Shown: positions 20,657-35,100 of the stretch, one piece after another
Numbering within the stretch: position 1 is the stretch's first letter
Layout of the letters: every line of letters starts with the position of its first letter
NCBI GenBank assembly: GCA_934045905.1
Contig: OW203765.1
Coordinates: 13,145,409-13,209,408, forward strand
Direction: 5' to 3'
Length of the DNA: 64,000 nucleotides
From: Leuctra nigra
Taxonomy: Eukaryota > Arthropoda > Insecta > Plecoptera > Leuctridae
Notes under the pieces: model-generated
Databases searched by the model: none
What the model saw: the letters and a program-made list of their open reading frames with translations, nothing else
What the model was told of the DNA's origin: nothing
Program-made: the position numbers and the translations under genes

Positions 20657-23600
20657 CTATTCAGCGAAGGACCCTCTCCTCCTGAGTTCGTCGACGTAAT
20701 CGCATCCCGTCTTCTCTATGTCCGTCCGACTGTTGCTGAGCACGGCTCTGAGCAAGCTGTTCTTGCGTTTGCTCGGCTCTATGTCCATCGCGGTCTTCTC
20801 GGCCGGCAGCTTCTCGAGCGCGGTCTTCTCGGCCGGTAGCTTCTCGAGCAGTGGCTCGGCTTCTGGACGTGCCAGAAGGTCCAGCTTGTCGCCTGAAAGA
20901 ACACCGCAGACTGTCGGAGACTGTTGTCGCTGGTGTTTAGTTAGGGATGGTATTTGGCTGGTCAAATACTTGTTTTAATAAAAGTTAAGAGATCCACTTA
21001 AACGTGGTAATTTTTGGGGAAAATGCTAAAAGCTCGTGCATCCAGAGTTTAGCTACGGAAGTTACGGGTTTCACCAATCACCATTCTATCTTGCTGGAGA
21101 AAATGCACTTGAAAACCTCTCAGAGGTTCCCATACTTCTTCCTATTAGCATTTGACAACAAAACTATTTACCTTAAATGTTAAAAGGCCTCAGTAAGGTA
21201 ATGGGGCACGCTAGGTTCTCGAGTGTTTATTTTTTATTCATGCTTACAGAATTTTTGAAAATCAACGGGTAGGCACAGGATTAGGAGCAGGCGAACATTT
21301 AAGTTTATTATACGAAATAATGCCACACAATGAAGTACATTATGAATTTATGATCCATATGGTACATCCTCAAGGTGTTAAATACAAAATGTTTTTAAAA
21401 TAATCGTATTGAGGTCATACCAGAGAAGTAATATTGTACTCTAGTGTTTAACATAGGTACAGACTACAGTGAGTTTAAATGTGCTTATACTTTCTTGATT
21501 TTTGAAAATTCTGTTAATGTGAAGATAAATTGTGAGTGAGACAACACTTTTGAAGAACTGCTCCAACACTTTACCTTACACAGGCCTCATAGATCTTAAT
21601 GAAGCAGTTGGTCAATTGAATAATAGTATTCAAGCAATCAGTCAATTGAGTGTGGAGTATTATGTTGAGTCAAGCGTCCCGATGTGACTTACATATCAGC
21701 AAGTTCATGAGCTCGTCCTCGGTGCTGCAGAACTGGAGCTCGACTCTTGCGTTGTGCAGGATGGACAGAATCTCCTCCTTCACGTGCGTGAATATCAGCC
21801 GCTGTTTCCGTTTACCAAAGTCTTTTGACATCATGTTCATACCCTGAAAGAATTTACAGTTACAGCTATGCGTAGTAGGTATATTAGTATTAGTATATTA
21901 TACAGTTTACAGTTATGGGACACATGTAAAATGGGAATGGAAAGGGAACAAACATTTTTTAGTTTCTTACTTTACTTCTGTGGTCTTTTCATTTTTTAAC
22001 CAAGTTAAAACTGAGTGTCTCCTTTGGACACTATTTGATCGGATCTCTGCTTTTCTGTTTAATTTTTTCTGATTGTTTCTGCACTTTTATTCTCTTGTGA
22101 AGCTAATTTTTTTATTACAGATGGCTTGTGTGGTTTGCTGTGTAATTTTCAACAAAATTCTCTGATTGGTTGTAAAGTAACATTATTTGATGATGTTGAA
22201 ATTTGACATAGTTATCAGGACAAACATTTTTTCATTTGCAGCAAAATCAGCCATTATTAAGCTTTGTTAAAATTATTCTTTACCGTTATAAAATCTTTGT
22301 AAAATATTACCTTCTCTGTACCATTTTAAATATTATAATAATGTACAAACTTGTCAATTCAAAGCTCTTCATAAAAGTCTTAAGTATTGTGCTTATTGAA
22401 CGTAATAATCACCATGGCGATGGTGTAGTCGACGCCCTTGAAGTTGGAACAGTCCACGACGACGGGCAGACGTCCCATCCCCTCCACCAGTCCCGCGTGA
22501 GTCACTTCCGTGTGAAGGAAGTTGGCAGCGGGGTAGAAGAGACCAATGTCGAGTGTCACCAACACGTATTCACTGTTGACCAAACTCTGTAACACATCAT
22601 ACAGGCATTTTCATGTGGCGAATCGAAAATGTAGGACGGGAAATATTGAATCTGAAAAATAAAAGAAACTTCGCCCCACATGAAAATTATGTCTGGTTGG
22701 TGGGTGGGAGCGGGGATGAAGGATCAGTCTTGTAAATTTTGATTTTCTTGTGGTTTAAAAAGTTATCATTTAGTTACCTGTCCTATAATCATTATAATAA
22801 TTCATTTCCAAGTATTTTCAACATGAAACGGAATTGAAATTTGATATTTCATACACCGAACTCAATAATTTCTTGTAAACCACGACATTAAAAGTTTAAA
22901 ATACTACCTTAACTCTCATATTTTTAAAATAGTAAAAGATATATTCATGCCATTAAAAAACTTATTTTTATTTTAATATTACACAATTTCCTTAAATAAT
23001 GTATTTTGAACTAAATTTGTATCGATTCTAAAGGGGGGCACTGAAAAACCTAGAATTGTCATCTTCTAGACCCCCGGAGGAATGCCGGAAATCATTGATC
23101 CATGCTTGTAATCGGCGCTCTGGCAAAGTAATGCGATGAATCGTAGACGCGTACCTTGTTGGTTGTCACGACGACCCTGGGACGAGCCCACAAGTAGAGG
23201 AGGAACATGATGTTGACCGCGATGCCCATCAACAATCCGAACTCCATGCCGAGCCCGAGGCAGGTCAGGAAGGTTAAAACCATGAGGAAGAAGTCGTATT
23301 CTGAAAAACATGTTAAGTTTGATGTGCTAACATTTTTCCTCAAATTGACAGATATTTCAAATATATTGCGCTTGCTTATCAAACACAGCTATGTAGCTAT
23401 ACCTATTTAATTAACCCACAAAACATTGTGTTAATGAAAATTCAACCAAAACAAACTTGAGATCAAATAATAAACAGAGAAATAAACTAATGTAATGTTT
23501 TTCCATACGATATTGTGATACGATTGAATAAAAAAAGAAAGCCGTTGATGGCAACAGATATTTCATATAATTGAGATTATTTATTTTTATTTACATACAC

Positions 23601-26435
23601 AGCAGGCTAATTAAACTATTCATCATCATGAGTATAAGAAAAGTAAAGACACAATATGCCCTTGTGCGATTTAGGCTGAAGGTAGCATACAGTTGGATTG
23701 TGCTTCACATTTTAACGTTTGCGTCGTCTCTCTGCGTCTGAATTGTGATCATCACAGTGAATTCACCATATCTTAACATCGATGCGTTAGCATCGTCCAT
23801 CCGTGTCAATCGCTATGATCCTTGAGATGAAATTTTCGGTCATGGATTTTCCTATATCCTAGAAATTCTTAGGTTTTCTGAATCTGCACTGCTCTATCTT
23901 ACATCAACTTTTATATCACAGCGCAATTCATGTAGATAGAGTTGCACATTTTGTACAGCATACCATAAGAGTACCGCAACTTACTGCTGGTCCTCCACAA
24001 GGGCAAGAACGCCTCATACTCGAACATAAACATGACGGCGCAGATGAGCACCGACGACAACGTCGCCCGCGGGATGTAGTAGAAGTACGGCGTGAGGAAG
24101 CTGAGCGCCAGCAGGATGATGGTGCCGGAGTACACGCCCACCAGCGGCGTCCTCGCGCCACTGGCGTTGCTGACGGCGCTGCGTGTGAAGGCGCCGCAGG
24201 TCGGCATCGAGTGCACGCAAGAGCCGAAGATGTTGCACAGGCCGAGGGTCAGCATCTCTTGCGTCGCATCCAACGTTGCGCCGGTTGCTGTGAGTCGAAA
24301 CCAAATATCAATAATGCTCTTCAGTTTAGATTTTACATTTAAATTGTACCATACAGTAAAAACTCACTAACATCAATTCTTCTAAAAATCGGATACATTT
24401 CGTCAGTGAAACTACAAAACCTCGTAAGTGATATTATCCGAATTGTGGAAAGGGAATGTAAAACTGTCTGTTATTAAATTTATTTCATTACAATGTAGAC
24501 AAAGTGAGGACCAGAATGATGATGGAGCTTTTTCGTAATTGTTTTGAAATAAATCAATAATTTAACAAAAAATGTATTTAACAGCCAGTTTTATATCCCG
24601 TACAAGAATTTGGAATTTATCACTTAAAATGGTTTGTAATTTCACTGACGAAGAATATGCACTAGTAAGATCCACATGTCCTGGACGTGTGAGTTGCTGA
24701 TAAATAACTCTGGAGTGAAAACGTAGCGTAATTATTTTCATGTGATCAAGGTGCAATCAATACGAGCTTTGTTAGGGTTGTGTCTATGTCACACTGTCCT
24801 GCAAATTGGAGATGATGAAGATACAAGGATGGAGGGTGGGAAGAAGATGGTCGTAGCCTGTTAGTGCGGAACTTTCGCAGCATTTGCATCTACTCTGAGG
24901 AAAACCATGATCTCAATCAGGAAGGACGGCCGCTGGAACCGATCCCGAGTATCCAGAGTCTAGGTACAGAGCTTTACTTCTGATAGTACTGTTAGAGAAG
25001 TGAATGGAAGTCTTACAGAAAGCCTTGGCAATCGCCACGTTGGCCAACACGGCGACAAGCGGCGCCACAACGATGGCCGAGCCGAGCTCCCCGCACATCT
25101 CGACGAACGAGTACGTCCTGTTGCCGACCTGGGCCGAGAACGGAGGCAGGCCGAAGGACGGAAGTCCCGCCGCTACTTTGCCGGACAAGATGAATGGCGA
25201 CGGGCCGACTTGCATGAAGCGGTGAGCCACGACCGTGCAGAGGAGCACGATGAGAGCGTTGCGGGAGATGGAGATGAACCAGAGAGCTTTCTTGATGACG
25301 CGATGCGTTTGGGTCTGCAGCGTCGAGTCTTTAGGTCCAATGGGAATGTCCTTGATTTTCTGTAGGATTGAGTCCATTATTTTTTGGGGTGTTAAAAAGT
25401 TACTAACACTTTTCTGCAATTGGGCTAATGGCAAAGATGAATGATTAAGATGAAGAATAGCTGAGGATAGACAGTTGGAAGGTGGTGATCATGGCCTATT
25501 AGTTAAAAGTAGGCAACCTTCCCAATATTTGTCTCTCGACTAAGGAAGGGTAATCACGTGAAAATCTAACTCTGTGAAGGACAGCAACGAGAGAATCGAA
25601 TCCAGACCAACAGAGTGCAACTTACCTACTGCTAGAGAAGGAAAATGGAAACTACATGAATGGGTTCAGCTTTTAAGTTGTCTCAAGTCTGCTTTGAGAA
25701 AACATGTTATTCAGAATAAGTCAGAGTTCAAATCGGATTATTAACAATAAGCTCACACTCCATGGCCTTGATGAGGTACCTACATTTGTATTCCTCCACG
25801 GATATAAACTAAATGCGTACCCTGAGAGACAGCAGAAACACGATGCAGCAAGCTCCGAGCACCGAGTCCCAGAGTCTGGCCTCGCCGGCTTGCATGACGA
25901 GGTGTCTGATGTTGTCGGGGAAGCCGTGCGACGTATAGGAGATCCCAAAGAGCCCCTTCAGCTGGGAGGCGCTCACGTACACGGCCATTGCCGACGTGAA
26001 ACCGGATCGAACCGGTTCAGAGATGAAGTCCACCAGGAATCCTGACAGAGTATTACTTTGTCACACACTTTACATCAACTTCCTATATAACGAGTAAATC
26101 AAAAGAGAAGTGTGCAATAGAATCTACATAAAAAGTTTAATCAACTTAAAACCCCAGCCAAAAGAGCGGCTGTTTGAGAGGCATATTGTGGATGCATGGT
26201 AATGGGGTGCTGCATCAGCTCTTCAAATATTTTTTATTATTAAGTTTTGAATTAATGATTTTAATGCCCAATTGCCTTGCATGCAATTCAAACTCATTGA
26301 TAAGTTATGCCATGCTAACGTTATAAATGCGATATTTAAAATATTAAACTATTTTAAAATCATCACTTCTTGAGACGTAGATACGTAGGTACTTGAGGTT
26401 GTAATGAACTCAGTGTTGAATCCAGGCATACCTCG

Positions 26436-26474
<39 letters not shown>

Positions 26475-27651
26475 CACAAATACCTATTCAAAATACCTTC
26501 AAAATAATATGTGAAAAAAACCCGTAAAAATAGACGGATCATGTCAAAAACCTTCCAAACGGTTAGAATTAAGTTAAAATCCAAAAATTTTCCGGGGCTA
26601 TGCGCCCCGGACATGCATATTCTGATAAATTCAATACATTTACCTATTCAATATTCATAAATATCTTAGACCATTTTTTGGATAATTTGCAATTTATAAT
26701 TCCCCAAAATAGCTATACACTGTGATTCAAAATTGTACGGGGTACCCGTACCCCCTGTTTTCCACTGAACTCCAATGAACTCCAATGTGTGGTATTATAT
26801 ATTTAAGCACAGAAGCTTGAATTTTGTCCAAGCATTTAAATTTTTAAAATGTTATTGTAGCTAGACTTAACTTAAAACAAAACACTTTGAAGAAATGCCA
26901 TCACTTTCAATATTTACTGGTTGTCATTAATCCATTTAAATTTAAATATTTCATTAAAAAGGCAGAATTTAGAGTTTTTAAAATTTGTCTTTGATGACGA
27001 GATGATTATAAGGTCCAGTTTTTCAATATGTACCTACTCTGATAAATTTTAACTAGTTGATTAGAAATATTGCCATGGTAACAACCAAATAAATTCCTTA
27101 AATGACCAAATTTAAACTTTACTCACTGATATTGCAAACCGGCTCTAAGATCCAATGAGTTGAGCGTGAAATGCCTCACCTAAATGCAGGACTCCAATGA
27201 GGAACTGAACACATCCGCACAAGAACGCCAGCAACACCATGAACTCCACCGGTAGACCCTGCGTGTACTCCACGCAGAGCAAAGCCATGAGCGACGTCGG
27301 CCCGATGGAGACCTCCCTGATGGTCCCAAACACGGCGTACACAAACCCGCCCATGAACGCCGAGTACAGTCCGTATTGCGCGGTGAGGCCGGCCAGCGCG
27401 GCGTACGCAATGCTCTGCGGCACCAACGTGAGGCCGACGGTGAAGCCGGCGACGGCGTCTGATATGGCGTCCGTCTTGTTGTACTTTGGCAGCCAGTTTA
27501 AAATGGTCACGTGGCGGAAGACAAGGTTCTTGCCGAGCTTGGCGAAACCCCGCATTTTACCGTGGAATTTGGTGTGGCGGTCGTTTGGCGATACTGGAAA
27601 TGACGATTCCGTTCTGATCATATTTATGGTTGAGCTTCTTGTGTTGTTCAT
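20657..27651 (-). CDS. SLC26A11-like sodium-independent sulfate/anion transporter (8 exons)
   Basis: This is a membrane anion exchanger of the SulP/SLC26 family. Exons, from the 5' end: 27180-27651, 25821-26041, 25017-25359, 23985-24287, 23155-23300, 22413-22586, 21693-21843, 20657-20892. All junctions keep frame (2046 nt, 681 aa). Exon 1 carries the family signature LTLVPQSIAYAALAGLTAQ-YGLYSAFMG and IREVSIGPTSLMALL. Exon 2 has FLVDFISEPVRSGFTSA, and exon 3 PFILSGKVAAGLPSFGLP-PFS. Exon 4 has LDATQEMLTLGLCNIFGS and a Thr-Ser-rich TM10 region, and exon 5 GMEFGLLMGIAVNIMFLLYL. Exons 6-7 form a C-terminal STAS domain (VVDCSNFKGVDYTIAM). The order and motifs match SLC26A11 rather than prestin-type members. 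Exon 8 ends in a charged tail with a duplicated LEKLPAEKTA. The start is the first ATG (27651). Introns hold SINEs, MITEs and a C33 run. Confidence 0.94.
24395..24656. mobile_element. Possible MITE in SLC26A11-like intron
   Basis: TTCGTCAGTGAAACTACAAA at 24400 and its imperfect inverse near 24631-24653 form inverted ends about 26 bp long. No reliable target duplication is seen, and the outer limits are approximate. Confidence 0.4.
24780..24975 (-). repeat. Degenerate tRNA-derived SINE
   Basis: It shows the family blocks in order on the plus strand: CACTGTCCTGCAA, GATGGTCGTAGCCTGTTAGT, GCAGCATTTG, CAGGAAGGACGGCCGC, then a decayed reversed B box (GGAACCGATCCCGAG). It is intronic in the SLC26A11-like gene, just 3' of exon 3. 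Confidence 0.65.
25445..25640 (-). repeat. tRNA-derived SINE
   Basis: It contains GATCATGGCCTATTAGTTAA, ACCTTCCCAATATTTGTCTC and a reversed B box, GAATCGAATCCAGACC. This matches the block order of the other family members. The reversed tail with GTCGCACTGTTCTGC is missing. It lies immediately upstream of exon 3 of the SLC26A11-like gene. Confidence 0.65.
26440..26472 (+). repeat. 33-base C homopolymer
   Basis: An uninterrupted C run lies in the intron between exons 1 and 2 of the SLC26A11-like gene. It is bordered by CCTCGGGGG and GGCACAAATACC. Its true length is uncertain. Confidence 0.9.
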
Positions 27652-29196
27652 TTAGCATACAAAGATGGCCACTCAACAATACTACAATAAAACAAAGTTT
27701 CAATCAAAGCTAATAAAATACAATTTTTTACATTGTTGAGTGGTTATCTTATAATCTAAAACAAGGGAGCGCATGCAAACTATGAATAAAACTACCTACC
27801 AGGTTGTGGATATTTCTTTAACTGGGTTAGAAAAACAATAGGCAATATTAGAAATCTAGAACAAGCTTAACTGAAACTATGAATGTAAATGGTGTTGGTG
27901 CTGCAAAGTAACTAACAACATCAAGGGAGAGTGTGTGAAGAAATAAAAATTGACTTTGTATTACTAGTAATTGTGTTGTTGAAACATTTTGCAATGATGA
28001 ATAAATAATTGAAATGAATGCAAGTATTTAAATCTGAATTAATAACCAAGTATACATCAAGATGCAACATATTCAATTTGATAATTCTGCATAACATTGG
28101 TAGGAAGGAAGTATTTAACAATTTTTCTTAATTTTATATCTTGTTAATACCTTTAATTAGGTAATTATTTTAAATTTTGACTTTTGTGTCGGAATACCGA
28201 TACAATTGAACTGAAGGCCCAAGATGAACGTGGATCTCCACCCCAACCCTTGCTACCGATGTTTATATAAATTTTGACTTCATAAAATACAACAAAAATG
28301 ATATTGACTTACTCACAAAACTCGACAGGTACCTCCATTATTGAGGGACTTGTTATTATTAAATTATTTAAATGAATGATGATTATTACATTTGATTTAC
28401 TGTAAAAATTTAGAAATCGTTTCAGTAAATGTTTTTATTTGTATAAACTTCAAATTCTTACTTTTCTCCTGCATTTTTAGCAATCAAATATATGTTTTTC
28501 TGTTGTGTTCTGCAAAGACGACCTGATGTCAACTAAACCAATCTTCTAATTATCCCCTCCTATATAACCTCCTCAAACTCCCAAGTAGAAATATGCAAAT
28601 CATGAAAAGAGGCTCGAACCCTGAAGGACAAACAAGACAAACGTATGACACTTTTCAAGTACAAAGTTCTGAGTCTGACAGTTTTATTCCGTTGTGAGTA
28701 ATTGTGCGAGCCTCATTGTTAGCACAGTTAGATAGGTTTGTTGACAAGAAGAGAAGATTTGTTCATATCAATAGATTTATTTCAATGCTGCATACATTCT
28801 TATCAGATGGATATACATGATTTATTTCAGACGATAATTTACAATAGAAAAGAAGTACCTATTTATAAACTCATTCACCGAGTTAAATATTTGGTAGGTA
28901 TTTGAAACACCAAAGATAAAAATGCAAGACAAAACAGTTAATAAATAATGTAGGTATATATAATATTTGTACATTTATAAAAATGTAATATTGTTGACAG
29001 GAAAGCAAGCTGCTTCTATAGGGCATTGCCACCTGCAAAATAGTTGAGAACTCGTATCTACAGAACAAAATTAACGTATAAAAAGGAAGCATTTCAGAGA
29101 TATAACGGAGCTGTAATATATAACTTAATTTTATCTACAGATCAAAATGAGCGCCATGTTTAATTTCATATACAAATAGACAATGATTCAGTCGTT
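27652..29196. other. Intergenic, AT-rich, no gene seen
   Basis: This separates the start of the SLC26A11-like gene from the stop of the isopeptidase-PUL gene. It should hold the promoter of the former near 27652-27800 and the 3' UTR of the latter near 28800-29196. AATAAA on the minus strand at 28821-28826 and 28776-28781 could be the poly(A) signal. A GGCCCAAGATG-A-G-GG-T/CCACCCC piece near 28215 resembles the 3' part of the LINE fragment at 35200. Otherwise nothing is recognised. Confidence 0.5.
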
Positions 29197-32100
29197 TCAG
29201 CGTAGTTTCTTGGTGACTAAGGCGATCTGCTCGTCTACTCTCGGCGATGCTCCTCGGAACTTGCTGGGTTCCGGTCCGATCATCTGCACGAGCTGCGGTA
29301 CGTCTTGAGGCGATATGTGACAGAACCGGGCGAGAGCCTTCATCGCTCGGAACAGATTCTCTTCGATCGGGCTGCTGTTGAAGTACTGGAGGAGAGCCAT
29401 CGTGATCTCGACGGCAACGTCGTCGAAAACCTGTCGAGGGGAAGGAGTTGTTAATCGTTGCCTTCACACTCAACGAATTTGATAACAGTCCAGGGGGCTT
29501 ATTCTCGACTCTCTTTTAATGTCACCATGCGGAATTGCCCCGAAACACAATGGATTCAAGTCAAATTAACATTGAATATCAAAAGATTTCACTTGACTTC
29601 ACAAAGTTGAACATTTACATTAACGATTTCGAGAATAGGCAACCAAGAGTCACTTCCAAATTAACTTTTCTTATGTCACAATCTATAGTACTAGTATTAT
29701 TATTAAATAATTCTTTAGTATATTTTAATTTAAATGTCATTCTACTGCAAAATAACAGAGCTAACATAAAATAAAAAATGGATATTAAATGAAGCAGACC
29801 AGCTCTGAAATAAAGTTGTTGAGTAGTGTGAGGGGACAAGAGGATAGGAACAGAGAGAATGCCAAGGAGGGTAATTGTCTAATTGAGAAGGCTACAATGG
29901 GAGCAGGGAGAGTAGGATGACAGAGAGAGATCGAGGAGGATGGTCAAGTGAGGGGCTGAAAAAGAGTGTGGTGGAGCAAGTGGAGGTGGACGAAGAAGAG
30001 GAAATGTCTGTGTACCTGATGGGGGGAACCCCCCTCCCCCCCAGCCCAATTTGATGAAACAATGGAGGAATAATTATATTTAAAAAAACACATTAATCTT
30101 CAAAATTTATGAAAGCCAGAGCTTGCGATATCAATGTGAAGGGCCAGATTTTCTTTCGTTCAAGTCAGTTTTCAGTGAGAAACTTCTAAGATCTAACTTT
30201 TAAGAAAAAGTTAAACTCTATTTCACAGGGACCCTATTCTAAAACTTTAAAATTCCTGATTCAGTAAGAATCCGATTCAAGGCCATGAATTAACATTGCA
30301 ACGAATCCCATTCTGGCGAATATGAAATTTTTATGTTACAGCATAGGGCCCCTGATCAGTAACATCTCAAACAAAAAGAAACCATAGTATACAAAAATGC
30401 ACAGAAGGGAGTATGTACCATTATACTTCGACAGAAGAAACACATTTCACTGAGTGAATGAGTAATGACCTTGACAACGTAGGCGTCTAATGCAACTAAG
30501 TAACTAATTTATATGCTACAGATCTATATTAGGAATGTACTGATTATGAGTGCACCTAAAAGCCAATCTCATCCTAAATTTATCTTGTAATATTCTGGAT
30601 TCTAGCTAAAGATTTTCCAGTACAATTGTTTTGAATTTTAGGAATGTTGATTGAGCATTAAAACGGATCAAATTCTGTTTGCTCTCAGATCCTTGTTGTA
30701 AACAACATGCATTGTTTGTGAACTGAGAATAGACGTGCGACGCCAGATAGTTTAAAACGTAGCAGTTTCTATTAGTAAATGTGAGATATTAATAAATCGC
30801 TGTTACCGTGCCACTGGAAGTATTAATATAGGTAATTCTAGGTAAAGAGAGAGGCTATAAAGAGAACCAACAAACACGGAATGTCTGAAAGATATTCTGA
30901 ACGATTGCGGCTACCTTTGATATGCAGCCCGAGGGCAAATATCTTCGGAGGGCTTTGTTTTGATTCATTTTCTGAAAAAACCAACCGGAATACAAGAGAT
31001 TTGTCCGGCAAAAAAGGGATACAGGTTCTAAAAGCAGCAAATAAATAGTGGCAACATGCAAATTCAGGAGAAAATTTACATGTTATTTACAAAAACAGAG
31101 TACCAGTTGAAATTTGGAAACATTGACTTGATTTTGAAAATAATTACCCCATTCCGAAGTCACAGCTAGACCCACAGATTTAGTTCAGTTTTACATTCCA
31201 GAGGTGTGTAACTTTAAGCAAGTTTTAGTCATCTCTCCACTGTTATTCAAGTTGTTTTTGTAAATAAAGTCTCAAATGATTGGGCAATTAGGACCAATTA
31301 AATTAAATTTTCTCATTACCAGATCCAAGGTTACACTGAATGCTTTACGGAACACCAAAGATAGAGACGAAATAATAGAAGGTAAACAGTACTCTAAATC
31401 ATATCTTCTGAAGTAAACATATAAAAATAAACAACTATGCTACTCTGAGATTGGTTAATTATATTTTCCCTGCCTACATGTACACTCGGCAAAACATACA
31501 TTGATCATTGAACAAATTTGAATGACTGCTGGTCATGTTTCATAACCAATCAAATCTTGTTATATCATTGAAATGTGAGGTCACCTACTAGAGTGAGACA
31601 ATGAGATCGCTTAGATTGACTTCTGATGGTGCGATCTTACATTTATCAGCCTATCGACATTTATTGAATGATCAATTTTTGTTTGGCCAAGTGTACCTAA
31701 AAAGTAATAAGGTGTAAATAGGTAATACATTCCAAACTTGAAATCAGCATCTTTTCAGAGCTAATAAAATATAAATACTATAGGTATGTGAACATAATGT
31801 TAGCGCAAAGATAAGTTTATTAAATAAAACACAATCAAACCCCATACTTTACTACGTATATATACCACGAGAGGAGGTGCATAGAATTCACACAAAAGGC
31901 TACATTTCTTGCAAAATGTGTGTAGAGTAGAAGTAAACCGTTCAAGACATTCCATTCATAAAACAGGCAATCCTGATTTGTTTCGAGTTTTGCTTTCAAG
32001 TAATTTTTGACAACTTAAAAAAATGTATTTCTGTGTAAATCCATAGTCTCTAAGCATAAGAGACCAAAAACAGCTCAAATAAACAACTAATTGATACAAT

Positions 32101-35100
32101 TGGTTTTTTATGTGTCATTCTCTTTGGAAATTGTAGCTCTACGTCCTAAATCGTGCACTGTAAGATTATGAACTAGACTTTCTGCAAGACTTTTAGCGAT
32201 TTTCTCTAAAACATGGCGTTCGGGAATTGCATTCTTCCAAAAAGTCAAAATTGCGTTCGTTGAGGCAAAATTTGACTCATTTGTCTTTTGAGAAGCTGAT
32301 TTTCTAAAACTTGCAGACCTCAGATTTTAGCGGATTTTGAATATGTTATTGTGCTATTTCTTCAGAAGAGAATGACACCAAGAAACAAACTGCTAGTTAC
32401 AGGTCCTCAATTTAACTCGACCATTCCCTCGTGGTACAAACAGCAGTTGGCCAACACATGTCCCAGTGTCTGCGCTATGTACCTAAGGTGCATGTCAGCT
32501 AGATGCGTGTGAGAGATAAAGTGTAACTGTACGGTAGGAATGATACAGACCACGGACTTTACCTCCTTGCAGGCGAGGTTGTGGATGATGGCCGTGCCGC
32601 GGTCCTGGAGCAGTGGGTTGTCGGCCAGCAGGCAGTTGACCGCCACCTTGGTCGTCACGCGGATGTTGCTGATCGTCTGGTTGCAGTACGACCACTCGGA
32701 GATGTACAGCAGCCATTCGGACGAGCTAAGGTTCTCGAACATGTTCACCATCTGAAGCGTTAATAGAACATGAACGGTGTTACAGCCATGATTACTAAAT
32801 TCATTTATTCCTTTTGTAAAAGCTTTGATATTGCCAATTCATTTATTAGAAGTAACCTGCAATGTCTGTACACATTGAGGTCAAGCCTCTTACACATTTT
32901 ATGTTATTTAGTAGGTCTGCTCTGCTTTTGCCATTTACGTGTGTTGTGTAAACAGTCAATAAAATAATAAAAAAGTAAAGAAACAATTTTTATTTTGATT
33001 ACGAATATCGAATAGGTGACAAAAATATTAAAAATATTGCATAGATACACTGAAAGGAAACTAAATAATGAGAGGACCAATAAGAAATAGAACACAAATA
33101 GTTAAAGAAATTGTTAGCCGCACCAAATGATCTTTGAATTTCGAGAATGAAGGATGGCCATCCAACATATTAAAAGATTTTTCTTTTAAAACTTTCTCTA
33201 AAAATATGTGAAAATATAGTGAAAAAAAGCCAATAGGAAAAGAGGCATGATTCATTTTGGATATAACATGAATCTTTGTAAATACTCGAAATTAAAATGT
33301 TTTTAATAGTTTCTACGAATCCAAAATTCCAAGGAAACATTTTTGAATATACCCACACCCCTAGAAAACTCCAAGAAAAACACTCAATCGCTGTCCAACT
33401 TGCTACTTACGAAGAGCGCGAGTGCCTGCTGCTCCTCGAGCGTGAGCCTGTCGACGTCATGCGCGTAGTTCATGAGAATGTGCTCGCGCCTGTCCTGGTG
33501 CAGCAGCAGGATCACGTCGTCCTTGAGCGCGGCCGCCGCCAGCACGTGCAGCATGCGCACGCGCACCTCGGGCTTCAGGGACTTGTCGTGCAGCAGCCGA
33601 CCTGCCGATCAAGTATCATCACGTCAGGCCGAGAAGCTTATTTCAATTCTTGGCATTCACGGATTGAAACCGTTTTTCAATTGCTTTGGTTAAAATTTGA
33701 AAACGTTGAAGGGCCTATTTGTCAACTTTTTCTAGAGACAATGAAAAGAGTAAGTCTTATGGGGGTCTATTCTCGAATCAAAACCATTACTAGTGATCAT
33801 CAATTTGCGCACGGGGCGGTTCGAAACTGTTTTAGAGGGAAATAAAAAAGAATGCCTATAATTGCCAGACGGTTATGAATATCGAAAAAGCAAGAACAGC
33901 ATTAAGTATGTTTAACTTTATCTACTACTTTATCGCTTACTCTCATAACTTAGGTCCCACTCCTACCAAGGCCAATTCTTAAGATTCACGTTTTAAACCA
34001 TTTTACGGTTGCATTGTATAAAACTTGACAAAGTTTACAGCTTTTGCTTAGCCCTCAACGTTTTTACGTTAAACGATGAAAATGTACATGGTTTCAAATC
34101 GTGAATCTCAAGAATTGGCCCCCATGTTGTCATCATTTGTCTGGAACTAGAACGAGACTGAAGAGAGGAGGGTGAAGAAGTAAGATTGTGACTGACCCAC
34201 GAAGTTGAGGAATCCGTCGCCGAGCGCCCAGGAGCCCTCGTCCTCGAGCATGTATTGGTGGAGCTCTTCCAGTGACTGTTGCTCCTCGGGGTTGAGGATC
34301 CCGTCCACGAAGCCGACCAGCGCATCGAACTCCACTCGAACCTGCGAACAACAGACACTAGAATTAAGATCGCGGACATGACGAGAGCTCAAATTCTTGG
34401 TACTTATTTATAAGAAGCCTCGGTAACATTCTTGTTTTTTTTATGAGTTTTTTCTTCACACTTCAATATTTTAAAACAATTTCAAGTAGTAATTTGCAAA
34501 ATGGATTGTAAAATAATCAAATTGCACTTTTCTCTATGGTGTTTACAGTGAGCTGAACAGTGGGTAATTAATTGCAATTTTAAAATCCTTTTAGCGCAAA
34601 TGAAAAACTAAAAAAACAGGGAGAGCTTTCAGAACTAATGTTATTATTTAAAGTATGGCCCGGTTAACGTTCCATAGTTTATTATCAGGTGATACTTCGG
34701 CCAGCGTCGTCCACAATTTTAATTACATACATGAAGCAAATAACAAAAAAATTACTGTTTCATATGTTTCCAATGTCTAATTTTACTTCAAAGAAAGATG
34801 GAGAGATGAGTTTATATGACATTATGTCAGGGAGGGTGCATCAACCTGTGACAAGCAGAGAAAAAGCTATGTTGACAAAGGAACTCACGTCGACGGCATC
34901 TTTGAAGACGATGGGCGGCTCTCTGTTCTTCTTCTTCTCGTCCGACACACGCTTCTCCTCGGCCTCGATCTCCGCCTGGTCGTCGAGCATGCGTCGCGCG
35001 TCCTCGCTGCCGTTGGTCGTCAGTTCGATCACGTCGCCCTCGTTGTCCGACATCTTGCCTCGGTGCGGACTGGGGGAGTTGTGACAACTGTTTCCGCTAC

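Noticed and set aside
33297..33845. 182-codon plus-strand open frame
   Set aside because: Antisense to PUL-domain exon 9 of the isopeptidase gene.
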